A stretch of 64,000 bases of DNA, taken from the NCBI GenBank assembly GCA_004843345.1, contig CP039460.1, forward strand, positions 310,001-374,000. The letters run 5' to 3'. Position 1 is the first letter of the stretch; the number at the start of each line of letters is the position of its first letter. A program made the position numbers and the translations under genes. The notes beneath the pieces were generated by a model. It made no database searches and was not told the origin of the DNA. It saw nothing but the letters and a program-made list of their open reading frames with translations. The DNA is from Acetobacteraceae bacterium. GTDB taxonomy: Bacteria > Pseudomonadota > Alphaproteobacteria > Acetobacterales > Acetobacteraceae. Positions 33,985-42,691 of this stretch are shown here, one piece after another.

Positions 33985-34022
33985 TAAAAAGAGGCTTCTT
34001 AGTTGACGCTAAGAAGCCTCTT
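33985..34022 (-). terminator. long hairpin before the gpW RBS
   Basis: 14-bp perfect stem (AAGAGGCTTCTTAG with its complement), loop of six, then TTTTT on the minus strand, followed by TTTCGGAG. Confidence 0.82.
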
Positions 34023-34088
34023 GATACCACATTCACCGTCCTGCGTTTTCAAAAATAAACAAAGCGAAACGCAAGGCATAAACACAAA

Positions 34089-34117
34089 CTTTTAAGAAGG
34101 GGTATCCCCCTTAAAAG
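34089..34117 (-). other. hairpin in the head-operon leader
   Basis: Inverted CTTTTAAG.. / ..CTTAAAAG arms meeting at GGGG TATC CCCC. It lies within the roughly 290-base untranslated stretch between the promoter and gpW. Between 34023 and 34298 I find only tiny ORFs (18 codons at most) that I do not trust. Confidence 0.5.
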
Positions 34118-34202
34118 GAAATGACCCAATGAGCCATATATAAAAATCATAACGGACGCGTTTGAAGACTCTCGGAAAGTGTCAGCAAAACGAAAAACTC
34201 CA

Positions 34203-34238
34203 TAAAAAAACCGCCCTTTATAGAGACTAAAAGGCGGT
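34203..34238 (-). terminator. intrinsic terminator just after late promoter copy 2
   Basis: ACCGCC/GGCGGT stem and T7 on the minus strand, then ATGGAG. About 20-55 bases downstream of the expected start. Confidence 0.8.
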
Positions 34239-34254
34239 TTCTTATACGTATTCG

Positions 34255-34297
34255 TTATGATAGTAAAAATCTATTAAAAAGTTGGTATTTTGTCAAA
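34255..34297 (-). promoter_or_regulatory. late promoter copy 2 (head operon)
   Basis: TTGACA (34296-34291), 17-base spacer, TAGATT, then CTATCATAA. It matches copy 1 at 42 of 43 positions. It drives gpW, portal and the rest of the head genes. Confidence 0.75.
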
Positions 34298-34298
34298 T

Positions 34299-34628
34299 CT
34301 ATTTTCCCAATTTTTTTAGAAAGAAAGCTCTTTCCTCAATTCTATCTAAATACTCATGTAACGGCTGATTTAATAATCCATACAAGACTCTGATACCTAA
34401 GCAATAAAGAGAAAGTCCGTCTTGCGAAACATCCTTACTGAAACTACACACACTGTAATTCATTTCTTTTATGAGAAATAAAGTATGAGTGTCACAATTC
34501 AACGTTTCTTTCCATTTCTGTTTTTCTTTTGAAGAGAAGTCTAAAAGCTTCTCTTTAAGTTCTAATAAGTAATCAGAAGATTTTTCTCTTTTCCCCATCC
34601 ATGCAATCATAAAATTTTCTAAAAACAT
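34299..34628 (-). CDS. unknown phage protein
   Basis: 109 residues, basic N-terminus, mostly helical, four Cys. The start overlaps the stop of the preceding gene by one base. It sits between the terminase group and the second late promoter, where accessory genes are often inserted. No family is recognised. Confidence 0.55.
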   Translation of the reverse strand: MFLENFMIAWMGKREKSSDYLLELKEKLLDFSSKEKQKWKETLNCDTHTLFLIKEMNYSVCSFSKDVSQDGLSLYCLGIRVLYGLLNQPLHEYLDRIEERAFFLKKLGK

Positions 34629-35413
34629 TATTTTGCCCTACTCTTTGCTTTCTCAATTTCTACCAAACAAATCCGTTCGAAATTTTTTTCAACATAATCA
34701 TCAATTAGATCAGGAACCGGAAAAGTCTTCTGATAAGTCGGCTTCTTATTCACAAATTGGATCAAGAATTTCAGTCTCTCTTTTTTTGTTCCCTTTTTCT
34801 TTCCAGTGTATTTGTAAATACCGTAAGGGCTTCCATCCTTATCCCTTGCAACGAAATATTCATTTTCTTGTCCACGCGCATTTTTACGCCGCTGTCGCAT
34901 TTTTATAGATTTATCTGAGTTAGGATTAAAATTTACCTTATAACCAGACGTATTAAATAATTTTAGTCTGGATAAAATCTTGATAATTTCTCCTCTGGAA
35001 ACTTTTCCCTGGGCATTTTTAGGCATATCTGGACCTGGAACCCAATATTTTCCACCGCTAATAGCCATCATCAGCTTTTCAGACCCTTTCATCGGTCGAA
35101 TACCGCCTTGGATTTCTGGCATCAAATAATCTCGTGCGGCGTTTCCCTTTCCTGCCCATTCACGGTCTCCAATCCAAGCTGTTGGATCTCCTGACCTTGC
35201 TGGTTTAACGTAAAACATATTCAAAGTGAAAGAAGTTGGATTTTTAAAAAGACTTTCCATTTCTCCTCTCAAATTCTTTCGGGCGCCATTCGCCATATGG
35301 TTCAGCGTATCTGAAATGGCCTTTGGTATTTCTTTATTTTTTAAGCCATCAAACCATTTTTCAACATTTTTACTGTCCCACTTAATTTTAAATGGAGGGG
35401 CGCTCTTTGACAT
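34628..35413 (-). CDS. phage tail-completion/minor tail Z-like protein (tentative)
   Basis: 261 residues, basic, with IPKAISDTLNHMANGARKNLR near the N-terminus, as in proteins related to lambda minor tail protein Z, and ending in a Lys-rich helix. It touches the large terminase gene by one base. Its place between terminase and portal is unusual for a tail protein. Confidence 0.4.
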   Translation of the reverse strand: MSKSAPPFKIKWDSKNVEKWFDGLKNKEIPKAISDTLNHMANGARKNLRGEMESLFKNPTSFTLNMFYVKPARSGDPTAWIGDREWAGKGNAARDYLMPEIQGGIRPMKGSEKLMMAISGGKYWVPGPDMPKNAQGKVSRGEIIKILSRLKLFNTSGYKVNFNPNSDKSIKMRQRRKNARGQENEYFVARDKDGSPYGIYKYTGKKKGTKKERLKFLIQFVNKKPTYQKTFPVPDLIDDYVEKNFERICLVEIEKAKSRAK

Positions 35414-37578
35414 TATCCTAACCTTTTCAAACTAGAGGGAATTTTTTGTTTCTGTTGAGGTTTTTTAAAGATACTTTGGGATGAAACAGCCTGCTTTCCA
35501 AGCGTTCCCATTTTTCTTAAACGGATCGCCACATCTCTCTCCACAGGATTAGAGATATTTACGACTTCAGAAGGTCGCCCTACTTCCTTTTGTTTCTGCT
35601 CTGAAGGATCAATTGTCTGCAGGAGAATATTTTCTTCTAATGGTTTTGCCCAAACAGGTGGATTATCCCAATTCATTTTATATCCACCAAAGACTGAATT
35701 CATAACATCTGTCATCACCAGAAGATCCCATGCTTCATTACGGTTACTTCCTTTACGTTTTTCCCATCTTCCTGTTATGTCTCTCTCCTCTGAAGCCAAC
35801 TGAAGATAAAAATCATGAAGTTGTCCTAATCCTTCAGGAAAATGCACGTAATTTTCACCAGGCTCTAAAACACTCAAACGAGAGGCAGATAAATCTTTAA
35901 ATCTGTTTGGATTAAATTCTCCAAGGGGAACGTCCCCTGCACGAATAGAAATCTTTTTTGAATTTGAACTATCTGGATAAACGATTTTTAAAAAAGAAGA
36001 GCTAGACCTAGACATGCCTTTCAAGGGTAAAACCGTAATAACTTCTCTGCCGTCAATAAAACCAAGTTTCTTAATAAATCCTTTTTTCCTTGCACGACGC
36101 CAGGCGGCATAAGCTTGTGAGGTGACGCCCTCTTGACCCCCAGAGTCATATCCAAAACCTAAAATTTTCAGCCCTTTAGTCGGATCCTCTGCTAATGGCC
36201 ATTTCTTATTCATGACGCGCTGAATGACATCGTCCCAATCATGTTGAGATTTTGATGGATCTGCCTTGATCTGCTGATAAGAAATAATCCAGCTTTCACC
36301 ATCTCTGCCCCAACCTCTAACAAGCAATTCAAAACGATTTCCTTGGATATCCATGGCAGCTGTTAAGAAACGCACACCATCAGGAACCTTCCCAAGCTGT
36401 AAAGAAGGATCCTCTCTCATGGCTAAAGCATCAGCATCGACACGCCTTGCACTGGCTGGTGGCGTGTACGGAACACCGCCTGTTTTAACCGTTGTGATCT
36501 TCAGCTCTTCATCATCACCTGTTTCTTTAAACTTGAGTTTTGCTTTTTCTAAACTTTCTGCCAAACCGCCAATGCCGTGCATTAAGAATGGAGACATGAT
36601 CCCCGTAATCCAAAACCCCGCCGTATCTTTTTTGATTGGGTCGCCTGTCACTTTACCTTCAGGTGAAATTTCCTGACCTGCTGCAACCCAAACCCCTGTT
36701 AAATTCATATCTTTTCGTTGCTTGTCCTCAATCAAAGCCCCACAGCAAGGACATAAAAGGCGCGCAGTTTGTCTAATTTCATCTGTTGAAAGCGTCTCAT
36801 CATAATGCAGCGTCATTTCACGCACAGCACCTGGTGTTGGTGAACTATACAATCCACATTCAGGGCAAGCCCAATACCACAAACGCCTATCGCTATCCCG
36901 ATACAACGACATAATACCTCTATTCCAGGAAGTCGGCGTTATACCATCTGCCAAATCAGGATGGCTTTCAGCATAAACTGTACTTTCAGATCCAAAGGTA
37001 ACACGACGTTCCGAAGCTAATCGGAAAGCTTTTTCTCCATTACGCTCAATCGCATCAAGCTCTGTTAAGATAATTCGTGGCGCTGTTTTACCGATAAGAT
37101 TATTGTAGGTTGCCGCCCAAAAATTGATCGACATTCCCAGAAATTTTTTATGAAAGAGGCTATCATCCTCACGTTTCGTGCTTTGCTTTTCTGTTAAACA
37201 GTTGTGCAACATGAGAAATGGATTAACATCATCACGCACCATGGATTTAATCTGATCATCTCCCTGAGCATAAACTAGAAAATCAGCTGGATCTGTTAAA
37301 ATAGACTGCATCATCCAATTTCTGCCAATCTCAGTTTTACCTGAGCGTGCAGGGCCAACCACTGCAACACTGAGAAACCTTTCATCTGAAAGCGCATCCA
37401 TTGGCCCACAAAGGTACGGCGCAATAGAATGTTTCCATAAACCAACATGACCACCGCCACGATTATTCAAATAACGGTACTTAGCAGCACATTCAGAAAC
37501 ACTCATAAAATCATTGGACAGATAAGATTTCAGGGCTTCAGAAATAATAGGAGCAGCTAATGGGAAATCAGAGGACAT
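35413..37578 (-). CDS. terminase large subunit (lambda gpA-like)
   Basis: 721 residues from the ATG at 37578, with GGCGGA upstream; the longer frame starts inside the small-terminase gene. Walker A GPARSGKT at 75-82, ILTELDAIE as Walker B, and two CxxC pairs (CPECG, CPCCG) in a zinc-finger region. It packages DNA and cuts it at cos or pac sites; the gpA type suggests cos. Start overlaps the small-subunit stop. Confidence 0.9.
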   Translation of the reverse strand: MSSDFPLAAPIISEALKSYLSNDFMSVSECAAKYRYLNNRGGGHVGLWKHSIAPYLCGPMDALSDERFLSVAVVGPARSGKTEIGRNWMMQSILTDPADFLVYAQGDDQIKSMVRDDVNPFLMLHNCLTEKQSTKREDDSLFHKKFLGMSINFWAATYNNLIGKTAPRIILTELDAIERNGEKAFRLASERRVTFGSESTVYAESHPDLADGITPTSWNRGIMSLYRDSDRRLWYWACPECGLYSSPTPGAVREMTLHYDETLSTDEIRQTARLLCPCCGALIEDKQRKDMNLTGVWVAAGQEISPEGKVTGDPIKKDTAGFWITGIMSPFLMHGIGGLAESLEKAKLKFKETGDDEELKITTVKTGGVPYTPPASARRVDADALAMREDPSLQLGKVPDGVRFLTAAMDIQGNRFELLVRGWGRDGESWIISYQQIKADPSKSQHDWDDVIQRVMNKKWPLAEDPTKGLKILGFGYDSGGQEGVTSQAYAAWRRARKKGFIKKLGFIDGREVITVLPLKGMSRSSSSFLKIVYPDSSNSKKISIRAGDVPLGEFNPNRFKDLSASRLSVLEPGENYVHFPEGLGQLHDFYLQLASEERDITGRWEKRKGSNRNEAWDLLVMTDVMNSVFGGYKMNWDNPPVWAKPLEENILLQTIDPSEQKQKEVGRPSEVVNISNPVERDVAIRLRKMGTLGKQAVSSQSIFKKPQQKQKIPSSLKRLG

Positions 37579-38206
37579 TTTCCGCCTCATGATTTTCTTC
37601 CTCTGGCATAAGGCGCAAATTTTCACTCTCATGCGTTTTTTGAAGATTTAGCTCTGACTGTAAGTCCTCAACAATTTTACGCTGCAGGTGGTTATATTCT
37701 TTGAGGTTGTGACGAATAATATCGGATGGAATACCGTTATCCCTTAGGACACGTTTAAAAAATGATCTGCTTTCCGTGCCTAATCTTGCAAATGAAAAAA
37801 CCAAGCCTTCTTTCACATCATCTGCGACAAGAAGTTTACCCGTCGCTATGCCATCTTTCCGAATGGCTTCACGCAACTTGTATTCTTCTAGTTTTTCTTT
37901 TGGAGTTAAACCAGAGAGCTTATCCTCATCAACTTCCGGAAAAAGAGAGGGGTTTTTATAAACCAGCTCTTTAACGGCATCTTCTTTTTCTTTTAATTCT
38001 TCTAGTTCCTGAGACCGTTTTTTATCCAAAAATTCTAGCACTTTCTCAGCACTAAACTGCCACTCCGCTCCATTCCTACCAACAGAAATAACAGGAAAAT
38101 CTTCATACTTAGCAATCCAATTTCCCAAAGTTGGCAAGGAAATTCCCAGAACCTGAGATAACTCCGCTTTATTTAAAATTTTTTCCTCAGAATTATTTTC
38201 ACACAT
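37568..38206 (-). CDS. terminase small subunit (Nu1-like)
   Basis: 212 residues. N-terminal HTH (LSQVLGISLPTLGNWIAK, about 15-32) for cos binding, then a long charged helical region. Order before gpA-like terminase fits Nu1. Confidence 0.75.
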   Translation of the reverse strand: MCENNSEEKILNKAELSQVLGISLPTLGNWIAKYEDFPVISVGRNGAEWQFSAEKVLEFLDKKRSQELEELKEKEDAVKELVYKNPSLFPEVDEDKLSGLTPKEKLEEYKLREAIRKDGIATGKLLVADDVKEGLVFSFARLGTESRSFFKRVLRDNGIPSDIIRHNLKEYNHLQRKIVEDLQSELNLQKTHESENLRLMPEEENHEAENVL

Positions 38207-38349
38207 TTTTTAAAAATCCGCAGAATACAGCAAAAAAAACAACATAAACCCTAAAAAATTTTTGACAAAAACTCTCTCAGAAAGCGGTTTGAACATCTCG
38301 CAACCGCATTTTTTATTTCCAAGGACCCCCTCAATGCCACCAGAAACGA
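38207..38349. other. intergenic region, candidate cos site
   Basis: A hairpin GCGGTT/AACCGC lies at 38284-38307 with a T-run on the + strand. The region is next to a Nu1/gpA-type terminase, where lambda-like phages carry cos. No cohesive end can be defined by eye. Confidence 0.25.
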
Positions 38350-38898
38350 TCATATCGTGGAGATATCTTTTCGAGATCTAAATTCTTTTTGCTTTAAACA
38401 AGCCGCAGAATAAATATCTGGAAGTAAATTAAGGAGGGTTTCACAAATAATTGAAACTTCTGTTGAAATTCTTCCATCTCTACGGTTTGGATACAGGGCA
38501 CTTCCTAAAGATTTAAAAGAAAAATTTTCTATCAAGATTAAAACTAGCTTTCTGTGAAACTCAGCTCCCGCAATCATACGAACAAAATTAATGCGTTCTT
38601 TCGCATGAACTCTATTCAAATTATGCGTATGAATATTTCCCCTTGCTTCGGGCTCAATCTCTTTTCCAGATGGATCACAATAATCTTGAAAGCCAAACAA
38701 ATAATCCTTCACCCAACATTCAGCTGCGCTTTCAGCCTCACCTGAAATCTTTCCCGATTTTTTGAGCTTCATCAAAATGGATGCGGAGCGAAAGACACCA
38801 TCCTCACAACATTCAAAATCAGGCTTGGCCTGACGTTCCTTTGTTGGAAGAAGTGGGCGTTCCAAAGTAACGATTGTGCGTTTTCTTTTAGAAGCCAT
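38350..38898 (-). CDS. possible late-transcription regulator (DUF6456-like HTH)
   Basis: 182 residues from ATG 38898. The basic start (SKRKRT) is followed by a C-terminal segment FKSLGSALYPNRRDGRISTEVSIICETLLNLL that resembles the HTH-like C-terminus of alphaproteobacterial phage regulators placed before terminases. This is where lambda-like phages keep Q-type antiterminators. It is the best candidate in the window to act on the two late promoters; no activity can be proved from sequence. Confidence 0.4.
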   Translation of the reverse strand: MASKRKRTIVTLERPLLPTKERQAKPDFECCEDGVFRSASILMKLKKSGKISGEAESAAECWVKDYLFGFQDYCDPSGKEIEPEARGNIHTHNLNRVHAKERINFVRMIAGAEFHRKLVLILIENFSFKSLGSALYPNRRDGRISTEVSIICETLLNLLPDIYSAACLKQKEFRSRKDISTI

Positions 38899-38924
38899 GA
38901 GCAATTCTCATAGTCTTAAAAGCA

Positions 38925-39186
38925 GTTACATTTTTATAAAAATGTAACGAAATATGTAACGATATTTTTCTGCAGAAATCTGCATATATTATATTACTAG
39001 TTACATGGTTACACTGGTTACATAGTATTATTAATATATATAAATAATTAATTTTATATATTCTTATTACGTGTATGTATAAGAACAACGTAACCATGTA
39101 ACCATGTAACGAGCTAAACGAAACCCTTGATTTTCTAAGGTTTTTATCGTTACAAGTTCGTTTCATATTGGCATTTGAGATGTAAC
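38925..39186. repeat. iteron-like GTTACAT/ATGTAAC array around AT-rich core, putative phage replication origin
   Basis: Copies of GTTACAT or its complement: 38925, 38942, 38954, 39000, 39008 (GTTACAC), 39017, 39088 (ACGTAAC), 39096, 39104, 39149 (GTTACAA), 39180. The first two form a perfect 24-bp palindrome (38925-38948). Three direct copies (39000-39023) face three inverted copies (39088-39110) across about 65 bases of A/T. It lies beside the helicase gene; no credible gene is present. Confidence 0.65.
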
Positions 39187-39191
39187 TAACG

Positions 39192-41060
39192 TCAGAATGG
39201 AGCATTATCATCTTCTAAGTCTCCTAAGCTCAATTGAAGATCCTTTGTGGAAATCCAAATACAATTCCGTTTTGATACTGAACCTATTTTAAGAGGCTGT
39301 TTTTTTACGAAAGCAGATGGAGCTCTTGAAAGAGTACGTTCTAATCTTTGATCTGCATAAGGCGTCTCTTTATAGAACTTCTTCAATTCTTGATGTTTTG
39401 GCCAAATCCAAATTCCTGCCCCTTTTTCCTGTCCATCAGGTCTAGGTGGCAAACTTCCATTAGAGGCATTAGGTTCATAAGGACCAATAACTCTTATTCC
39501 GATATTTTCTAGTGCTTGTCTCGCTGTAGTTTCAAACATATCTGGATTTGTTTCTTTTTCTACAGCTTTGGGATTAGTTACTGCCTGAAGAATTAACTTC
39601 GAAATTGGCCGCCTATCTGTAGATCGTCCGACCTGCACCCAAGAACTTACCAAAATATCTAAACACTGAGACACCTCTGACTTATCAGAAATATCCTCTT
39701 TATCTTTAATAAATCCTGAGATTTCTTTTATCCATCTTGATGCGTCTTTTTCATCTGGAATGCCATCCTGACATAAAATCCACCAACCGCTTAACAAAGA
39801 AGAAAGTTGGTCATTTTCTCGCCCATCTGAACCTGTTTCAGAAAACATCTTTCTAAAAATAATACGTGTCTGATGGAAACGTTCATAAGAGTTTAAAACT
39901 CTCCCCCAAATCCCAGTCGCATGTTTCTTACACCATTCTTGCAACTCATCGTGTTTTTGAGTGAAGTCATTCCCTTTTGTTGCTGGAAGAAGCTCAACAA
40001 GCGTGAACCTTCCCATATGTTGTTCCTGCATATTCGGTGGAGAAATTGAAGCAAGAAGAATAGCTGCAGACACAGAAGAAAAACGCCATTTACCATCTGA
40101 TCCACCACGCAAAGAATTGGAGCCTTCTTTTCCAGATGCAGCCAAGATCATATCCATAATTTTTTGAACTTGATGATCTTTTAAATTATCAGCAGCTTCA
40201 TCAATAAAAGATGGAATGGCACGGCCTTCCATGGCCTGCTCTAATCCAGCTTTTGTCGCATCATTCGTATAAAGATGAACAGGGCAGCAATTTAGGATTG
40301 TTCTTAATAAAGTGGATTTCCCCGTTCCCGCAGAACCAATCAGGAATAAAGCAGGCTTCCAATTGATAGAAGCGCCTAAAAGCGCACAGGCTAACCAGCC
40401 CATAACAATCATGGAAGATTTCGGCGTTTTAAAATTCCACAATTCATGGATCTTCTTCTGAAGGTCAAAACATAATTGTCCAGAAACAGGTTCAGAAGGT
40501 TTTTTGATTGGTGGATAAGAAGCAAAAATCTGATCTTCTACTCTAATCCCAGACGGTTTAAGCTTCCCCTCAATTAGGATCTTATCACCACAATGCACAA
40601 TCGGCGTTTTTTCTCCCATCCAAACGCCTGTGTTCCTGATTTTAATGTGATTTCCAAAAAGCCCTTCTTGAGTGCAACGCATATTGAACCAATCAGAAGA
40701 ATTTTTTCTATCGAAATCCACAATATCAAGCATTCCTGTTTTTTTATCTTTAGCCCAGTGAGGAAAATTACCTTTTAACCACTGGCCACAATCTCCAAAC
40801 AACGCAATCAGCTCTTCACGTTTTGCCAGTTGTGAAGTGGTCAACTGACGGAATTGCCCATGAGCATCTAAAAAAGAATAAATCCCATTCAAATGACCAA
40901 GTGGCTGAACGGGGCATGTTTCTTCAGGTGGACGAACTTCTTCTGGTGGAATATCTCTATTATCGCCATTGTTCCCGCCTTCAATCACAGTAAGTTCTTT
41001 TAAACTCCCCTTAACTGCATTTTGGACTGTTTTCTTTTTATCTTGCGCTAAGGATGTCAT
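39192..41060 (-). CDS. phage replicative helicase/primase C-terminal ATPase
   Basis: 622 residues. Walker A GSAGTGKST at 242-250, acidic Walker B FIDEAAD near 285, and an arginine-rich end. N-terminal part includes a small DNA-binding-like domain. It resembles superfamily-3 or DUF927-type helicases that work with a Toprim primase. It overlaps the primase by 23 bases and lies directly before the iteron array, as expected for an initiator/helicase acting at its own origin. Confidence 0.75.
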   Translation of the reverse strand: MTSLAQDKKKTVQNAVKGSLKELTVIEGGNNGDNRDIPPEEVRPPEETCPVQPLGHLNGIYSFLDAHGQFRQLTTSQLAKREELIALFGDCGQWLKGNFPHWAKDKKTGMLDIVDFDRKNSSDWFNMRCTQEGLFGNHIKIRNTGVWMGEKTPIVHCGDKILIEGKLKPSGIRVEDQIFASYPPIKKPSEPVSGQLCFDLQKKIHELWNFKTPKSSMIVMGWLACALLGASINWKPALFLIGSAGTGKSTLLRTILNCCPVHLYTNDATKAGLEQAMEGRAIPSFIDEAADNLKDHQVQKIMDMILAASGKEGSNSLRGGSDGKWRFSSVSAAILLASISPPNMQEQHMGRFTLVELLPATKGNDFTQKHDELQEWCKKHATGIWGRVLNSYERFHQTRIIFRKMFSETGSDGRENDQLSSLLSGWWILCQDGIPDEKDASRWIKEISGFIKDKEDISDKSEVSQCLDILVSSWVQVGRSTDRRPISKLILQAVTNPKAVEKETNPDMFETTARQALENIGIRVIGPYEPNASNGSLPPRPDGQEKGAGIWIWPKHQELKKFYKETPYADQRLERTLSRAPSAFVKKQPLKIGSVSKRNCIWISTKDLQLSLGDLEDDNAPF

Positions 41061-42114
41061 TGAAGTCTTTCCCCTTTGATGACCAGCAAGCAGAAATACG
41101 ACGTTTACCGCCGTTTGATAGTTTTTCTGCAGCTCTTAAAAGTGTTTTTTTCGCTTGTTCATTCTCATCATTATCCGCAAGAATGATGATGCGTCCGATA
41201 TTTTCTGAAAATTGAATGGAGCCTAAATTTCCCAAAGATCCTGCAGCTAAAACTCGAATATTAGGAAAGGCCCAGGCAACAGACAGTGACGTCTCGATCC
41301 CCTCACCAATCATGAGAATTTCATTTGGAGCTGCTTTTGAAAGCGTTTTTCCTGAGGATCCTTTTTGAAGAGGAATAAAAGATCCACCAAATGGCCCTAG
41401 AATTTTCTTTGCTGATTTCAGCTTTGCTTTAATCCAATGGCCAGACGCATCACGTTCCAGATATGTCCGATGCGTTGCAACATGCTGACCTGTTGGCAGA
41501 AACATAGCTGAAACCAAAGCTGGCGTTTCACATTGTGTTTCTGAACACCAGCAATCATCTCTAAAACGCAGCGCATGTGGAATATGATGAAATTCTTTAA
41601 GATTGATTCCTCGATGACGAAGATAAAGCGAAGCTGGACAATTACCTGTTAAAGGCTTGGCAGAAAGCCACATTGCCCGTGCGGCAAGAATGCGTTTTTT
41701 CTTATCTTCAGCTTCTTTTTGTTCTCTTTTCTTGATGTCTTCCTCAGAAACACGCTGTACAGGCACAGAACGACTTGAAGAAGACAATCCATTATTAGAC
41801 CAACCAAGCCAATCACACGCCCATTTACAAGCTTCACTCATATTACCAGCACAACAACAGGCAGCTACAAGATCCAAGGCATCTCCACGCATATCAGCTG
41901 AAAAATCTGCCCAAATACCTGCTTTTGCTCCAGATAAATGTACAGAAAGAGAATTTCCTGGCTCCCCCTGAACGGAGCCAACTTTCCATTCATTCCGATA
42001 GCGGTTACCTGCAGGAAGAATAGCTAGAACCAACGAACCTATTTGAGAAGACAGCGCTTGTGCTATTTCTCTAGGATTTGGATTATCAAAGGAATAAGAT
42101 GAAGAATGTCTCAT
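41038..42114 (-). CDS. Toprim-domain phage primase
   Basis: 358 residues. Zinc-binding-like CCC..C region around 86-96, then a Toprim domain (GEGIETSLS about 270, ILADND about 313). It should make RNA primers for phage replication. Its first residues (SSYSFDNPNPREIAQAL) are almost repeated at the start of the ORF at 42630, which points to a local duplication. Confidence 0.8.
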   Translation of the reverse strand: MRHSSSYSFDNPNPREIAQALSSQIGSLVLAILPAGNRYRNEWKVGSVQGEPGNSLSVHLSGAKAGIWADFSADMRGDALDLVAACCCAGNMSEACKWACDWLGWSNNGLSSSSRSVPVQRVSEEDIKKREQKEAEDKKKRILAARAMWLSAKPLTGNCPASLYLRHRGINLKEFHHIPHALRFRDDCWCSETQCETPALVSAMFLPTGQHVATHRTYLERDASGHWIKAKLKSAKKILGPFGGSFIPLQKGSSGKTLSKAAPNEILMIGEGIETSLSVAWAFPNIRVLAAGSLGNLGSIQFSENIGRIIILADNDENEQAKKTLLRAAEKLSNGGKRRISACWSSKGKDFNDILSAR

Positions 42115-42126
42115 ATTTTTATCGAG

Positions 42127-42630
42127 TCATAAGCCGTCGATTTTCCCCGGCAGAAGCCAGAAAGAAAATAAAAATGGCACTAAGAATTGAAAAAATTTTG
42201 ATTGGAGAAGGAAAGAAATCTTCAGCCGAAAATAAACAAAAATACGATCCAGAAAGCGATCGTTGCGCAACCATTTACTTAAGTCTGAAATTTTCTCCCC
42301 AAAATCAAGATCAGATGAGAAGGAAGCTTGAAAAGATGAATCTTCGCATCCAGCTTCCTCATTTCCCACAAAAATATCTTGAAAGCGATTATCCTGATTG
42401 GCCTGCAGAAATTTTAAAACTTTTACACCAAGAGCTTTCATTTTTTCTTCCCTCAAAGAATTAACGCTTAACTGAGGCGCCCTTTTTTCAAATGAAAATG
42501 TGAAAAATGAGCGCCCCATTTTAACGATTTTTTCAAAGATCATTTCTCTAATCCTTTCCATAGATGGAAGGGCCTGAGCTATCTCTCTTGGCGTTGGTTT
42601 ATCTGAGGAATAGGATGAAAGACGGCTCAT
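42127..42630 (-). CDS. ORF sharing the primase N-terminal motif; only N-terminal part may be real
   Basis: 167 residues. Opens with SSYSSDKPTPREIAQAL, like the primase. The last 110 codons lie antisense to a + strand ORF (42174-42464) that looks more coding. Its ATG sits in a strong hairpin (42621-42654). It may be a truncated duplicate. Confidence 0.35.
   Translation of the reverse strand: MSRLSSYSSDKPTPREIAQALPSMERIREMIFEKIVKMGRSFFTFSFEKRAPQLSVNSLREEKMKALGVKVLKFLQANQDNRFQDIFVGNEEAGCEDSSFQASFSSDLDFGEKISDLSKWLRNDRFLDRIFVYFRLKISFLLQSKFFQFLVPFLFSFWLLPGKIDGL
42174..42464 (+). CDS. small phage protein, unknown
   Basis: 96 residues from ATG 42174; an earlier in-frame ATG (42099) would add 25 residues. 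Polar with balanced charge, DPESDRCATIYLSLKF, and a helical end (WPAEILKLLHQELSFF). It runs against the early operon. Its leader resembles that of the + gene at 42692. Confidence 0.5.
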   Translation: MALRIEKILIGEGKKSSAENKQKYDPESDRCATIYLSLKFSPQNQDQMRRKLEKMNLRIQLPHFPQKYLESDYPDWPAEILKLLHQELSFFLPSKN

Positions 42631-42654
42631 GATTTTACCGAGTCCTGAGCCGTC
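42621..42654. promoter_or_regulatory. 9-bp inverted repeat at the divergent start region
   Basis: GACGGCTCA and TGAGCCGTC flank a 16-base loop; on the + strand TATTTTT follows, so it can terminate + transcripts. On the minus strand it covers the ATG at 42630. Confidence 0.6.
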
Positions 42655-42691
42655 TATTTTTCAACCACCACAGTCGAAAAGGTAAAAATTT

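Noticed and set aside
38888-39190. CRISPR-like array
   Set aside because: Repeats are 7-mers with irregular spacing and both orientations, and no cas genes exist; an origin fits better. No CRISPR array was found in the window.
38888-39211. 107-codon minus-strand ORF across the iteron region
   Set aside because: It starts inside the helicase gene, has no SD, and its sequence is just the translated repeat and A/T-rich DNA.
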